Origin: Uloborus plumipes
Lineage: Eukaryota > Arthropoda > Arachnida > Araneae > Uloboridae
Direction of reading: 5' to 3'
DNA: 64,000 nucleotides
Assembly: GCA_038373865.1 (NCBI GenBank)
Contig: JAXGGA010002061.1
Span: forward strand, 1 to 64,000
Under the pieces are notes generated by a model. The model saw only the letters and a program-made list of their open reading frames with translations, did not search any database and was not told where the DNA came from. Positions 45,873 through 59,965 of this stretch are shown here, piece after piece (positions within the stretch are counted from its first letter, which is position 1; every line of letters starts with the position of its first letter). The position numbers and the translations under genes were made by a program.

Positions 45873-47245
45873 TGATGGCATATTCTTCCTCTTTAAATAT
45901 TTTTCTCTCCCCAAATTGACTATTGCATTAAATTCGGCTGGTGAAATTTCTTATTTTAATTTTGAATTCGTTCACATATTTATCTTTCTAATTGACCATT
46001 TATAAGGCATTACTTGGTTAATAAAATACTCTTGTGCTGACTGCCAAGTAGAGGAAGTTTTACATTTGACTCGTGCGTTGAAATACGAATAATTAATGTT
46101 GATAATTTTCTCGAGTGCCGTGTAAAGCTTCGGACTCTCAGACTACAACAATTCTAAAGAAATTGTTTGTTGGGTCTTATCTCTGCCGTTATATTAAAAG
46201 CAATAACAAAAAAAATGTCATTTATATAATTGGGCGATATATAAATTATCTGCTTTATTTTAGTTCCTTATTCTAATATCCCTCTTTCCTTATAATTATT
46301 GTGATAAAAAAAACACCAATTGCTCTTGTTTTACTGATTTTTTAACTGTTATCTTTTATTAATTATTGTTTTTATTCTGACAAGCATTTTAAATTGTTTA
46401 GCTACTGATTCTGGTCTCCTAATGCTGAATTTCACGTATGGTTGTTTCTAGTGTAATGGGATAATATATACATAATAAATATAATTAAATTAAATATAAT
46501 AAAAATAAAGCAATTTCACCCTTTTGGAAAAACAAACATGCATTAAAAAAATAAGCATCGTAATCAATGGCATTTTCTGCTAGATCTGATTTGTTTTCTC
46601 AAGACAAAATTTACTACCATTTGCTATCAAAAATAGCGCACGGGACTTCCGAAATTAAAAACCTATTTTATTTTTCTTGCTTTACTAAGGTGGGTATTAA
46701 ATATAATTAATGAATGAAAATTTAAAAAAGCAATAATGAGATAAAAAATGAAGTAAAATATACACGAGAAAGAGAAAGTACACTTTTGAGTGTGCAAAGT
46801 ATTTTTTGTTAAACTAATGCTACTAGTTTAAAAAAAAAGAACAGTTAATAAAAAATATAGCTGCCATAATTTTAGTTATATTTAACGCATCACTGCCAAC
46901 GACTCTTCAAACTACTTTACGATTTTCAAGTAACGCAAGCCGTTCGCTGACGAAAATTTAGAAAAAACATTTTAATACAGTTTTTACTACAGGAGTTTTT
47001 ATGTTAAAAATTTAAAAGTTTAATCGGTGAGCAAAACAATTAACCATCTTTTCCCTTCCACTTTACAATGATAGATCTTAGTAGCTTTATAACAATGGTT
47101 TTACTCAATTAAAGTCTACCAATTAATATCTACCAATACTTATATTAAATCATTGTAAACAAATTGGTAGTTCTTATTTAAATTATACGAAAGAAACATC
47201 ATTCGGTAACTGTAAATAAAATATAGAGTTCATACAAATTTTAAG
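45873..47245. other. AT-rich intergenic DNA, nothing recognised
   Basis: No repeat ends, exons or RNA genes seen. Confidence 0.45.
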
Positions 47246-47247
47246 TA

Positions 47248-48576
47248 GGGTTGGTTAGGGTAAGTGGGCCCCCTCTTTAGAACAGTTCGTTTTTGAAGCC
47301 TTATACAAAAGTTTTAAAGCGAAACAGCTTAATTTTTTTGACTTATTTTGTCTTGGACATTATTGATAAACACAAGTTCAGCATTGTTTTCTAAAAAATG
47401 CTTGAAATATTTTTACCTAACTTATTCTTTACAAAATGGTGTGGGGGGCCCACTTACCCCTAGGAAGGGGTAAGTGGGCCACCCTCCATTTATTTATATT
47501 TAAAGTGAACATACTACGGAAAGGTGTTTGTAGGTCCTACCTGACAAAGTATGGAACATTTTAGTAGGGAATACGAGTACTTTTCTGTAAATGTATCCAT
47601 TATTGAGCTATCTACTCACATTTAAATGTGCATGGCAGAAAATTATAAAGCGGAATACAAAACAATTATGTCTGTGAAATTCATTAAACCCGTTAGGCGC
47701 ATTTTTTGCTTTTACATATAAATTAATGTTGAATAAACATAATGGAGTCGATTAAGATCAATTTTGGTAAAATAGAAAAAAAAAATAGGTTGACAAAAAA
47801 ATTAAAACACTTAGTGGCAGTGTCTTTTTGAAGTTTTCTGAGGGAGAAACATTATCATTTCATCCTCAGTTATAATTCTAACATCACCTACATCAAACAA
47901 ATACAGTAGTTATGTGTAGTTATTTCCATTCTTTCTATCAAATGTTGCCATATTTTTTTTAATTTGTACCATATTTTGAAATTAGACCTTCAAAATACTT
48001 TATGGTTTTCTTTGATACAAGTTTCGCAAATGCATAGTTACCAGCTTTTGCAGTTTTTGTAGCTAAACCATCAATTTCTTCTAGGTCTCCATAATTATCT
48101 TTCATTTTGTCGTAGAAATTGCTTCATCAAAACTACTTTTCATTTTTGAATCATCATTATTATGAGGGGGTCCACTTATACCATAGTGAGGGGCCCACTT
48201 ACCCTAATAGAGAAAAACCACGGGGTAAGTGGGACCCCTCCCCTTAAACACTTATTAATAATACTTTGCATAAAAATTCTTATTGCAATGTGTATTTTAG
48301 GTTAAACCCTACAAGAAAACTTGATGAACATAGAAAAAATAATAAAAATTAACATTGAAACACTTTTTTGTAAAATGTTGCTTAACCTCGCAAAAAAAAT
48401 GTTTCCGTAAATTTTTTTGACATAAATTATATGATCAAAAAAAATGTTCCATGAAACCCAAATATATGCAAAAGCAATCACTGTGATGTAATTTGACATG
48501 ATCTGTATAAAAAAGTATAAAAACCATCTGTGCATTTCAGTTTTAAGGGAGGTGGCCCACTTGCCCGAACCAACCC
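47248..48576 (-). mobile_element. Element A, copy 2
   Basis: Starts TA|GGGTTGGTTAGGGTAAGTGG and ends TTGCCCGAACCAACCC|TA. Collinear with 2399-3714 over its whole length with scattered substitutions and small indels. The GGTAAGTGGG motif recurs at the same relative places (about 47257, 47469, 48167 and 48190 inverted, 48224, 48553 inverted). Confidence 0.85.
47812..48150 (-). pseudogene. Decayed C-terminal domain in element A copy 2
   Basis: Better preserved than in copy 1. Minus-strand pieces: EMKDNYGDLEEIDGLATKT, then AKAGNYAFAKLVSKKTIKYF followed by EGL; after a frameshift, LFDVGDVRIITEDEMIMFLP. The acidic lead-in followed by AGxYxxxKxxSKKTIKYxxGL parallels SFED...VNDFVLxxFTTKRTKIY in element G. 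Stops and one shift kill it. Confidence 0.55.
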
Positions 48577-48578
48577 TA

Positions 48579-49232
48579 CAGAAAATAATTTTAATTTACA
48601 ATTGAAAACATCTACTAAACAATGTGGATTTCAAAGAAAACATTGTGCACAAACTAAATATATTTTGCTATCAAAGAAGAAAACATTATTTCTATTATAA
48701 AAAAGAGAAACAAAAAAAAAAAAAAAAACTGCCAGATTCCATGCTCAAATTGTTTTGTTTCAATTTCAAGGAACTTAGCAGATAATGGAAGGAAATCCAA
48801 AGATCCTTAACTAAATTGGGCAGCTTAGTTTTATGGATATCGGGTATAAAAACGATACAAGAAGTGCCTCAAAACTGCTGGATCTTTTTTTCCTGCGTTG
48901 TTCTTGATTTTTTATTTTAAAACTTTCTGTGTAATGGCTAATTTAAAGAGAAAATTCGGGTTATCTTCGGCCTTACGTTATAAATAGAGAAATTTATGCA
49001 CATAAAATTCTTTCTTATTGCAATATATGCATAATTTTTAGTCTTTAGAACTTTAAATACAGTCGGCAAAATTATCTAATGTGAACCCTAAGGAAAAATA
49101 CTTTCTAAACTAATTCTATCGTTTAGAAAAGTACAACTTTGCTATGCAGAACAGTACATTTTATACTTTTAATATGTTTTACTATACAATATGCTTGCAC
49201 TTTGATCGTGTTTTAAAAATGTTTAATTCCAA
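48579..49232. other. AT-rich DNA, nothing recognised
   Basis: Contains an A18-type homopolymer near 48711-48728; otherwise featureless. Confidence 0.45.
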
Positions 49233-49477
49233 TTGGAGGGTCAGGGGGAAAAAAGACGAAAGTCACTTTTTCGTCAATTTTGAGATATTAGCTCTATTTA
49301 GGGGCTATGAAGGAGTACTATATCAACACGGGGGAAAAAAGAGGAGAATCGACCGAAATGTGCATGAAAACTCGGAAAACTACACACTTGTAGCTCCTAC
49401 AAGAAATCAAACGTTGTTCTTCGTTTTTCTCGAAATCGCTTTTTGGCCACTTTTCATTTTCCCCCCTGGCTCTTCAA
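49233..49477. mobile_element. MITE with GGGTCAGGGGGAAAA ends
   Basis: TTGGAGGGTCAGGGGGAAAA at the left and TTTTCCCCCCTGGCTCTTCAA at the right are inverted, and TTTTTCGTCAATTTTGAG at the left faces TCTCGAAATCGC at the right. A 113-codon open frame across it is a by-product of this repeat. Confidence 0.6.
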
Positions 49478-51958
49478 TTTTTTAATCGCAATGTGCATTA
49501 TAAACTATGCTGTGTGATTACAACCAAATATTGAACAACAACCAGAGACTGTCCGCTTCCAGCCGGAAGTAGTATCTGACCATGGCAATGTGTCTAATAC
49601 TCAGCGTGTGTACTTGTATGATATTCATTGAAGCAATGTGTAGTACAAAGCAGAAAAAAATTGAAAAAAGAAAACATATTCTTCCGTCCTATTTTCCGTC
49701 TATTTTTTGTCCTTAGCTGGCACGATAATCTTTGAAATCAGGGGAATAATGATGAAATGTGATAAAACAATAAGGGAAATCTCGCGTAGGTACAGAAAAA
49801 CAGGTTAGATAAATAATATATAAGTTATATTTTATCAACGTAACTTTTTCTTTACTAGATCGTTTTTCTTTTAGGGTAAACTGCTTCAAATTTAAGAGAT
49901 ATTGCTTTTCGATATCGATCAATTCAAAGCACAGCGGAGAGAACTTTTCAAACACACATTTTTTTCTCAGAGTTTTATCTAATTTATTTCTCACAGAAGA
50001 ATTCATCTTTAAACTTTTAAGACAAACAATGCTGTTTTTATGATATTAAAGCAGCACCAAAACTGCAAAATGAAACTTTATGAAACTTTAAATCAGATAT
50101 AACGCAAAGATACTGAAAACTGATATAGAGGGAAACTTTGGAAATCATACTATTATCTAGAATCATACTATGTCTATATAATTTAATGAAAGTGTATAAT
50201 AAGTATTGTAAGGAAAATTAATGTAACAGAAGTGCATGAAGTTAACAGTTATACTAATATCTGTTGATAGGTAGGGGGCTTTATAAATAACAAGCTAAAT
50301 AAAAGCCTGAAAAGAATTAATTAAACATTTTAAATGAAATATAAGAATTGCCCAAGGCAGAAATAGATTTAAGTAACGTAATATATTATAGCAAGTAAGA
50401 GGGCAACTTGTATTTAAAAACCCGCTATCAATTAGTTTTTAAAAATTTCTTACTATTGCGTACGCATAGTAGTATTTTAAATATGTTTGTAAACTGTTTC
50501 ATATACTTTAATATATAGCAAAGTAAATAACTGATTTTACTTTAATTGTTTAAAATATGATCTCTAACTATTAAGTAATCAAAATAATTTTAAAAAGAAT
50601 TATATCTTACGTTTTATTCTCTTATTTTTCAACGTATTAAATATTTTGCCCAGGAAAAAATTATAAATAAGTTTATAGCATATTGCTCTCTCTCTCTCTC
50701 TATTCAAACTTTCGAAACAGAGACACAGCTAAATGAGGGTAAAGTAGCATGATGTCAAAGTTAAAAGTCGTTAATTTAAAAATGTACTGCGATGTAAAAT
50801 GTTTCTGGAATGGAATTTTAGGAAGAAAAAAAGACTAGAGGGTAAAGAAAACAATGCTACTTGTGTTGAATAAATAAAGCTTTTTAAAAGTGCCCCGAAA
50901 AATGCATGATTAAGGGCTACAAAGAACCAGTTTTAGTCACGCAAGTTTAGAACGCTACTTAAATAAAGTAAGGTGAAATCTCGTGTATTATCTGGAAAAA
51001 TAAATTACAGTTATCAAGCTCTTTCTTTATCGAGAAACTGACAGTTCATAAAAAAGAAATGCAAGTGGATTTTATAAAACTAAAAAAAATGGATGAGAAC
51101 GAAGTGTCTTGACGTGCAAGACATATCGACTTTCCCTGAAGGAATTTGTTAATCGTAGATCGATTCTGAGATGAGACTTAAATGATGTATAACATCATAA
51201 GGAACTATCAATCACAGAAACTTTGTATGTCTTCATAACTAGTTATTAACAATTTCTGAGGAAGTTTTTAAAACTTGTCCAGATGATTTGTTTGTTGAAA
51301 TTTCTGTGCATGTGTTCATTAAGAAGAAAATATAAAGTATTAGATACACGTTTTAGAAGATCGGCACGAACGTTTTCACTTTACGTTATCGTCCTAAAAA
51401 TAAGTTGTAGTGCTTTTATTTTTAAGTTTTTCGATAAATCTTAGAGCAATATTAGATATATTAAGTCACTAGTTATGCATCAAGTTTATGTCTTATAGCT
51501 GAAGTAGGTTTAACGCTAAGTATTTTATCAGCAGCCTTTTAATCAAACATATAATTTATTTTCAAGGTCACTTTATTAGTTTATAACTGTAACTTCTATT
51601 TAGTAAGTAATTTTTATAAAAATGCTTTTAAAAATGTTCATATCCAATCACCTCTTGTACTAGCTGCGGATTTGATGAAGGAAAAAAATAATTGCAAATT
51701 AAAATAATGCAAATTTAAATGATGCGTGTGTAAATAATAATCTAAAAACGTCATGATTATTGAAAAATGAAAATAACATATTATTTCCTTTTGAGGCACG
51801 ATGGCTTCGTTTTTGCCCTACAATTAGACTTGTTTTTTAAAAGTTTTGTTTGGTTGTGTTATTACCACCTAGTTAACTTTTATTTAAGCCGCTGTATCAA
51901 TTGCTTGGAAAAACGATCGCCAGAAACAAAACCACCGAGCCTTAAAGTTGAATTATTA
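49478..51958. other. AT-rich intergenic DNA, nothing recognised
   Basis: A (CT)8 tract at 50686-50701 is the only repeat noted. No exon is supported. Confidence 0.45.
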
Positions 51959-52081
<123 letters not shown>

Positions 52082-54668
52082 GTTGCTAAAGAAATAAATA
52101 AGGAAATTTGAGTGCCGTGATTAAACCTGATTAATGTAATACCTACAACTGTAACTATTTAGGTCATAAACAATTTTCTGGTTCAAATTTATTGTTCAAC
52201 TCTTCATATGTTCGATGGAATCCCGTTGTTCATATATTACATTGGATCTTTTTTTTTCCCTAAAGCCATTCTTAAGTTTTTTTACAATACGTATTATCGA
52301 TTTATCCGTTATTAATGCCATTGCCAGAATTTCTTTTTTTCTTTTAGTTCAGTCATAAACTCAAATGATGCTAAATATCTGGTAATGGTGATCATTTTCT
52401 ACTGTTTGATATTGTGTTCTGCTGCTCTCACATTGATGTTATCTTGTAAACTTCATAAATACACTAAGAAACGAAAACGATTACTCTGGCCTTAAGCACG
52501 CGTCTAGGTTTGGGTGAAATTGAAATTATGGAATTAATATGAACCTATTAAGATTTTTAAACCTTAAAATAATATAAAGTTCAATGATACATAAACTAAT
52601 AGTACTAAACATTTTTGATGATTAACCAAAGACAATATAGATTATGATGAAGTCCACGTAATCTGCAATTGCCATTTGTTAGTAGATTATAACAGGGAAA
52701 ATAAATTACTATTGAATTAATTAAGCTGCAATTTTAAATAACAAAAAGATTTTTGGAATGAATCAAACATAATCAATACTTTAAAAAGAAAAATGTATGC
52801 ATATTCATATTATGTCCTTAAACAGTTCTATCGAAAAGTGAAAATAAAGGAATCAAATAACGTTATTAAATCCAAGTAACGCAATAAGCATGTAAAATGC
52901 ACGAAGAGCAGAAGAAAGCCCAAGAATTTCGAATTAAAAGACATATTCTAAAATTCTCATAGCAGTTTCCTGGAAAAGTTTTCCTGTTAAACGAACATAG
53001 CCAGAAGCAAAACTTCTACTTGTTATTTTTCAATGTACCAAGTTAAAGAGATTCGTCTGAAAATAATAAAGCAATATCAACTTGTAGAAATAAACTTCAT
53101 TTGCCCTTAAGATATTTTCGAAAGCAACATAGAAAAATGTTTCTGGAAAAGTAAATAACTTGAAGTTAAATTGGAATGACGAAACTATTTTAAATAATTA
53201 AACACTCTCCTTTAAAGTAGTGGAAATGCATTTTCTGTGCCATGCCCCGCCTTTATGAATGTTTTCTTCCACAGAAAAGCTTAATATGTTTGCTTCGAAA
53301 ACAAACTAATAGCATGTTCAAGGAAAAAAAAAACATTTATTTTTCAAAAATTCCTTCTTGTGAACAATAAATGTGAAAAGAAGCGCGCTTTTTTCTGGGT
53401 ATTTTTTGAATTAAACAAATTTATATGCACATATTTACATTTAAAACTTAAGATTATTTAAATTTCAAAAGTTTAATTAGTTTATACACTGTTATAACTC
53501 AAAGTTTCAACTCAAGGGCAAGCTGCAAAACTATGTGTACATGGATAATAGTAATCATAACAACAACAAAACTTGCAACACAATATCAATAGCTTTTATT
53601 CTTCATTGACTGATAAGAATAATTATTTGAGGAACATACCGCGTCCAATGTTTTTCATATTTAAATTATTTCCATATTAATAAAGACTTTACTGTTGCTT
53701 TAGATTTTTATTTTTTTATCAGGATTTTGAAAATATTTACATCATTAATAATCATAAAAATATTGTAATCATAATAGTTAGCAGACATAATTATTACCGC
53801 ATCATTATCATAACGACATTAATACTGCCATAGTCATTAATATGCTGACGATGTATCTCGTAACCGTGATTTTATGGTGAGGATTATCATTAAGTATATC
53901 TCTCATCGGCCTTTTTTATTTTATTTTTTAATTTGTGGATTTAAAAAAATAGAAATAAATAAAACTTAGTTGCTGTAAAGAAGAGTCCATTAAGATTTTT
54001 GACCGTCGGGAAGGTAAAAAAAGTATTTCTTTTTTTTTAACTTTGCGTTTATTTCCTGTTCAAGATGCATTCGTTTAAGCAATTAAATGCCGTCATATTT
54101 TGCATGAAACTCGGCCTTTCTGAAGTGGAAAATTTCCTGTGATAAAAAGATCCTTCGGTAAAGATTACTTTTTGAAACAACTAGTCTTCCGTTCCGTTGC
54201 AAATTTTGAAGGATTCAAGGAATTTGTGAAAACTGAATGTAAAAAGAATCTTGAAGTAAAAAGAATGTCTTTTGACCTGATTGTAACTGACCTTTTCATT
54301 CATAGTTTGTATTTATAGAGCATAGAAGAAATTGAAAAAAAAAATTAAATATTTTAAAAACAATTATTACATTGCATTTATTTGTATTTGCAGAGAATTT
54401 TTTTAAAAGCTGTATTGAATACCTCGCATTCTGAAAGAGTTTACAAAAAGTAAAATGTAAAAAAAAAAGAAGAAAAAAAAAACGATCTCCACATATTATA
54501 AACAAGAAAACAGGAACAAAATTTTGCATTTCTATTCTTCCTGTTTTGAATATAGTGCACGCACTGCTTACAAAACATTATGCTAGTTTACAATTTTATG
54601 TTGCACAAATTTAAATTTCAGTAATTATCTCACAAATGGATGTATTAAGGAAGGAAATAAAATTTAAA
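52082..54668. other. AT-rich intergenic DNA, nothing recognised
   Basis: 2.6 kb of short frames and A/T tracts. No repeat ends, exons or RNA genes seen. Confidence 0.45.
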
Positions 54669-54897
54669 AAAAAATTACCCAATTAGGTTTAGTAACACTT
54701 ACTTACCCAAGTAATACTTACTTACCCCAAGTAACACTTACTTACCCCATTTTTAATATTCTTGCCTTAATTTTAAGCAAAAGGTGGATGGCTTATTTAC
54801 GCCTTCTTATGGTTTAAGTGAGAATTAATTCATTTTTTTAAATTGTTCTAAAAAATGGGCTTCTAAAGAGGGGTTACACTTACACCAACCAACCTTA
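54669..54897 (-). mobile_element. Fragment related to element A
   Basis: Read on the minus strand, 54897 downward gives AAGGTTGGTTGGTGTAAGTG, AACCCCTCTTTAGAAGCC and TAGAACAATTT, matching the start of element A. The opposite end has three ACTTACTTACCCCA-type repeats (54700-54745), a local expansion of the motif. No TA|GGG end is intact. Confidence 0.6.
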
Positions 54898-57306
54898 TGT
54901 TAAATTTCGTGTGCACGTCTTAGTTTCACTGAAGAAAAGTACTAAAAGCAATACCAGATGTAAAGAAAAAAAGGAAACATTTGATAACGTATACAAAAAA
55001 ATACGTACAGAAATTTTAAGAAAGGTTTACATGCACTGCATTATAACTAAAAAAACTAAAAGAAAATTCTAAAAGGTAAAAAAGGATACGAATTTTAAAA
55101 TGCACATGAATGACTATTTGAAATCTAGGCTTAAAAGTGTATTTATATGTGCAAAAAATAGTCAAACACTTCTAGTGAAAAAAAAAAAAAGTCTAAAATA
55201 TTGCTCATTAGTTTCCAACTAGTTTGATAAATATAGTGCAGGACACAATAAAAAACTTTTTTTTTCATTGCAATACTTCACTTCACAAACAGCATTTTTT
55301 ACCTATTCCGTTAGTAAACATATTTAAATTAAAGAGAGTAGGGCCACAGTCACAAACTTCGAGTCAAAATTAGAAATGTAGTGTTTTTAACTTTCGAGAA
55401 CCATAAATAGTATACGCAATTAAACTTTCATGCAACGCTGGTTCTGAAGAAAAATCAGAACTACGACCAGTAATTAATTTTTGTTTACGTCAGAAAAGTT
55501 ACCCAAAGGTTTAAAAAGCAACGCATTTTTAAATAGTGTTTGCAGAACTTTTAAATGGGAGGAAGAAGCATTTGTTCCTGAAGAAAGAAGATCTCGGGCA
55601 CTAATTGGGTGCTTGAACTAATTTAAACATTTTTAAAATACATGTGTATTTTTATTGAAATAAATTGCGTTTTGTTTTAGTTCGGAGCTTGAATTTCCAC
55701 TGAAAAACCCATGTGTTTAATAATATGAGTGCATTTAAGAAGGGTTCATATTATTTTATCTCATACATCTTATAAATATTTACATAATGTGATCAATTAG
55801 AAAAAGTTAGAAAATGTCGTAATATGTGTGGTTTTATTTACAATAATAGCGTTTTAAAAACAATACCCACTCATTAAATATACCTAAATCCATTTTATTG
55901 ATGTACAAAAACAAGTAAAAGAAAATATTTTTTTATAGATAATGTTAAAGATTGCATTCAAATAAATGCAGTTTCTAACTTATGTATAAAGTTGCATCCC
56001 AAAGGAATATACTTAACCCAAGAGCAAAATTTGCTCCTTAAAATTAGTCTAATAGATTTTCCAGCATAATAATTTTTTGTTTTTTTTTTAATTACTAGTT
56101 GTTAGATAGTAATAAAATGGTAATATGCAAACATGAATTAACCATAAAAAGTTCACAAATGATTCACTTACATAGGTTGGTAGTAAAATGACATTATATG
56201 AGATGCAAAAATTGTTTTAGCAAAATAATGTATTACTGTGACATTAAGGTGGTTACAAGGTACATGGTAAAACTTTTTTTTCGTCTCATCTTTTGCGGAA
56301 CCCCTCCCACCATCTCTAAAATGTGCCAATACGCTAGAAAATGAGACATGAAAATAATAATTACCTACGTTTTTTTTAATTAGAAAGTCCCCTAACGTAA
56401 TCAACAAAATTGCTCAAGTGTTATACTTATGCACTGAGGTTTTCGACAGAATATTTTAGAAAGCTAACACATTCAACAAGTGTCCGTCGCTGACTAAATA
56501 GAAAGTTTAAAATGATAATCAGAATTCTTGCCTCGCTATCAATGTTCAAAGGAAGTATTTAAATTTAATACAGAACTTACGAAGTAAGTTGCCGAAAGGT
56601 AGAATTAGTTGAAATAAGTAACACGCAAAGCAGGCAACTTTATGAACATTTGGGAATAATGTTATTTAATTTTTATTTCAGGACACTGCTTATTCAAATG
56701 TAGACAAATTATTTATTTTTCTAACATTGCCCTATTAAGAAATTAAAATTTTCGGGTAGAAGTTTTAGAAATTATCACATGCAAATAGATATTTTAGCCA
56801 GTTGATCAATATTATTGTTCATTTGATCAATAATTTAAACAAAAAAAAAAAAAACATATTCAATTCAGCAAAATGTACAAAATCAATAAGATTTCCTTCT
56901 TTCTCTCTTTTTTTAAGTCAGAAAACTAATTGAATGCTAAAAATTAAACTTATATTAACTTTATGAAACACGAATCAAAAACCGTGCCATGATAAAATAA
57001 AACGATATAAAATGCTTCTAGTTTGTTTTTTATCAGTAGAAAGATGTAGAGGTCTATCGTATAGTTTGCTGTTCATTAAATCGAAAAATAACTCGGTAAA
57101 CATGATGGAAATTCCTAATTTTGTTTAATGTGACAGTATTTGAGTGCTTATTAAATCATTTAATAATTAGCTTCGCAGGTGTAAATATTGAACCTTATAC
57201 ATAGAAAAACGAGAGTAGACCCAGTAGCCCCATAGGTATTTTAGAGCAGAAGAAGAGAAAATTTTATTTTCTCCTACTTAGTGAAGCAAGAAAAAGTGCT
57301 ATTCAC
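54898..57306. other. AT-rich intergenic DNA, nothing recognised
   Basis: No repeat ends, exons or RNA genes seen in 2.4 kb. Confidence 0.45.
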
Positions 57307-57743
57307 TAGGATGGAGCGAAAAAAATGAATTTTTGATTTTCGTAAACGGGTAAGTTTCATTTACTGTGAATGAGGATAAGTAACAATTCTGTAAAATATT
57401 TCACTTTTGCGACGTCATCTTTAGTCTGCGCATTTGGCCTAAAGTTTTGAAATCTTAGATTTTTTTTAGATTTTTCAAATTTAAAAAAAAAATATTGCAA
57501 ATGATAAAACTAGTGACGGGTGGTTATTAAATGGAAGAAAAAGGTTTGAAATATACAAGAATTTTTTTAAAATCATTTCAGATTATGATTTCAGTCTGCG
57601 CATTAAGCCCAAAGTTCATCAAATTTTCAGAAATTTCCGATATTTTCAATATTAGCAGACATTTTATAATTCAATATTTCCTCTCAATATTTATTAAAAG
57701 TGCCTTCAAAACATTTTCTTAATCATTTTGTTGTTTCTTTGAA

Positions 57744-57905
57744 CTATTCAACTCTATGCTTGCTCACTGAAATTACCCAGGACTCACCACGAGGAAGTGG
57801 CCGCACTTCGGGTGCCACTCCGCTCCCTTTGCTTCCAACCGATGAGAGCACACATTTACATTTCTTAGACAAGTCAGAAACAATAAATTGTTTCTTTGAG
57901 TAGGA
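57744..57905 (-). repeat. Conserved peptide-like block in the left inverted repeat of F
   Basis: Reading outward (minus strand) it gives DLSKKCKCVLSSVGSKGS and PLPRGESWVIS. The right repeat (59401-59520, plus strand, also outward) gives DVSKKCKYVLALVGRKGS and SPPRGESWVVP. Both are open and alike in protein. Confidence 0.6.
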
Positions 57906-58620
57906 AATTGTTTGCATTGGTTTTGATGGATGCACTACAAAGACAGGAAAATAAAAGTGTAATATGGAAACTGGAAGAAAAACTTGGTAGACCTCTGGAA
58001 TGGAACATTTGCCAATTACATTTGAATGAACTTAATTTGCTGCATTTTTCGCAAAAGCTGGATGGACCTACCAGTGGACTAAAGTGATTTTTGGGAATGT
58101 TAGACGAAGCTAAACATGTTATACTTTCAAATCAGTTCAATATGAACCTATAGAATTTGTCATTGATCAAATTGATTTTGACAATAAAAATGGTTCAAGT
58201 ACTGAGCAACAGTAATTTAATGATATGAGCAAGGTAGTTTTGACTGGGAAAATATCCAAAAAAAATGTGAAACAGAAGTCCAAGACAGCTTTCCCTAGTC
58301 AGATGTTGACTACAGCAAACAATCTTTAGACTATAATTTTTAAAAGAGTTCATAACTTTCGCGGGTAAAAGTGTCCTTGCTCTTTTAGGATGAAGTACAA
58401 ACGTTACTAATTTACCTATGAATTTGTGTGAGATTTTAAAGATTATCTCTCCGGGAAAAAGCAGAAAATTATATTCACATCTATTCAAAACAATGTATAC
58501 TTTGCACCCAAGAAATATGATGTTATCAAATGTATGTATGTTTGCTCCTTATACAAATGCAGATTTCGTCAGCTTTTCAACAAACTTGGCACAGAGGTTC
58601 CCTGATGCATTAGAATTCAC
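57906..58620 (+). pseudogene. Decayed gene in the core of element F
   Basis: A plus-strand frame at 57938-58085 reads LEEKLGRPLEWNICQLHLNE followed by LNLLHFSQKLDGPTSGLK and a stop. Further pieces (SKKNVKQKSKTAFPSQ; RQLFNKLGTEVP near 58568-58602) follow in shifted frames. LExxLxRPLxWxxCxLHxNELxLxHLxxxLDGxTxG is a block I know from a widespread uncharacterised transposon-encoded protein of invertebrates; I cannot name its superfamily from memory. Stops and shifts make this copy non-functional. Confidence 0.5.
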
Positions 58621-59965
58621 ATAGGCAAGGGTTTTGAAATTAAAAAAAAAATCCAAAAAGCCCAAAATTCAAATCTTTTGTCTCAAAATGGCCATTTTCT
58701 TCCAATTTTGAATAGATAGAGTAATAGAGATAAGACTTTAAGCACACAAAGTGATAAAATGTAGCACATTTAAATAGGAGTCTTTTCCTACAAGGATTAC
58801 GATCAACAATGAATTATCCATTTAAGGCTCAACTATTTCTTTTTAACATGAAATAAGTTTTTATATTCCCAGGTGGATAGAATTCATTCAATTTTTTAGA
58901 GCTATGTTGTATTAGTAAACACTCGGGCAACGCCGGGAAATAATCTGGTTAGTTCATAAGAGAGAGCATATAAAGAAACTTGTTTTAAATCGTATTATAA
59001 GCGCTCATTTTAGAAAACAAACAAGCAAACAAGTGAGAATGCTTCAGATCCCAAAAAATAGACAAACATATATTTTCATACATTACATACACAACTCAAA
59101 AGTCAGTATACATCGATATGATTTCTTGCCATGATGTGGAAATTACAAAGCTACCTTTTACAGGTAATTTAACAACACAATATTTACAAAAGATTATGGA
59201 AGATGAGAATGTAAATATGATTTCTGAAGGCGCTCTTTTCAAACTGCCATTCAAGACTCAATCAGTTGAAAGAGCTGTCAAATAGGTAATAAGCTCTTCA
59301 AAATCGGTATGTAATCACAGGAAAAGAAAAAGTTTAGTAAAAACGAGGATATCTGACAGAAATATTTGATTAATTTACGACACAAAGGAACAATTTAACT
59401 GTGAAAGATGTATCTAAGAAATGTAAATACGTGCTTGCATTGGTTGGAAGGAAGGGTTCACGTGTAGGACTAGAAGTGCGGTCACCTCCTCGTGGTGAGT
59501 CCTGGGTAGTTCCACATGAGCTAGCGAAGAGTTGCAGGGTTCAAAGTAATAACAAAATGAATAAAAACAAGTTTGAAGACACTTAAAGTGAATATTGAGA
59601 GGAAATACTGAGTTAAAAAATGTCGAAAATATCAGAAATTTTGGGAGATTTGATGAACTTTGAGCGCAATGCACGAACTGAAATAATAATCTAAAATGGT
59701 TTTAAAAAATTCTTTGTATATTTCAAACTTTTTTCTTCCATTTAATAACCACCCGTCACTAGTTTTATCATTTGCAATATTTTTTTAAAAAATTTGAAAA
59801 ATCCAAAAAAAATTAAAAATTTCAAAACATTAGGCCAAATGCGCAGACTAAAGATAACGTCGCAAAAGTGAAATATTTTACAGAATCGCTACTTATCCTC
59901 ATTCACAGTAAATGAAAGGTACCAGTTTACGAAAATCAAAAATTCATTTTTTTCGCTCCACCCTA

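Larger units (their letters stand above)
57309..59963 (+). mobile_element. Element F: transposon with ~580-bp inverted repeats, TA-flanked
   Basis: Left end TA|GGATGGAGCGAAAAAAATGA; right end TCATTTTTTTCGCTCCACCC|TA. Segments 57309-57905 and 59385-59963 are inverted copies across their length (for example CTAGTGACGGGTGGTTATTA and TACCCAGGACTCACCACGAG in the left, complements in the right). The core holds a dead plus-strand gene. TA flanks and a GGG-type end echo elements A and C. Another GGGTGGAGCTAAAAAAACAA start lies at 60177. Confidence 0.85.

Noticed and set aside
49144..49485. 113-codon plus-strand frame
   Set aside because: Mostly the MITE at 49233-49477 read through; no homologous motif.
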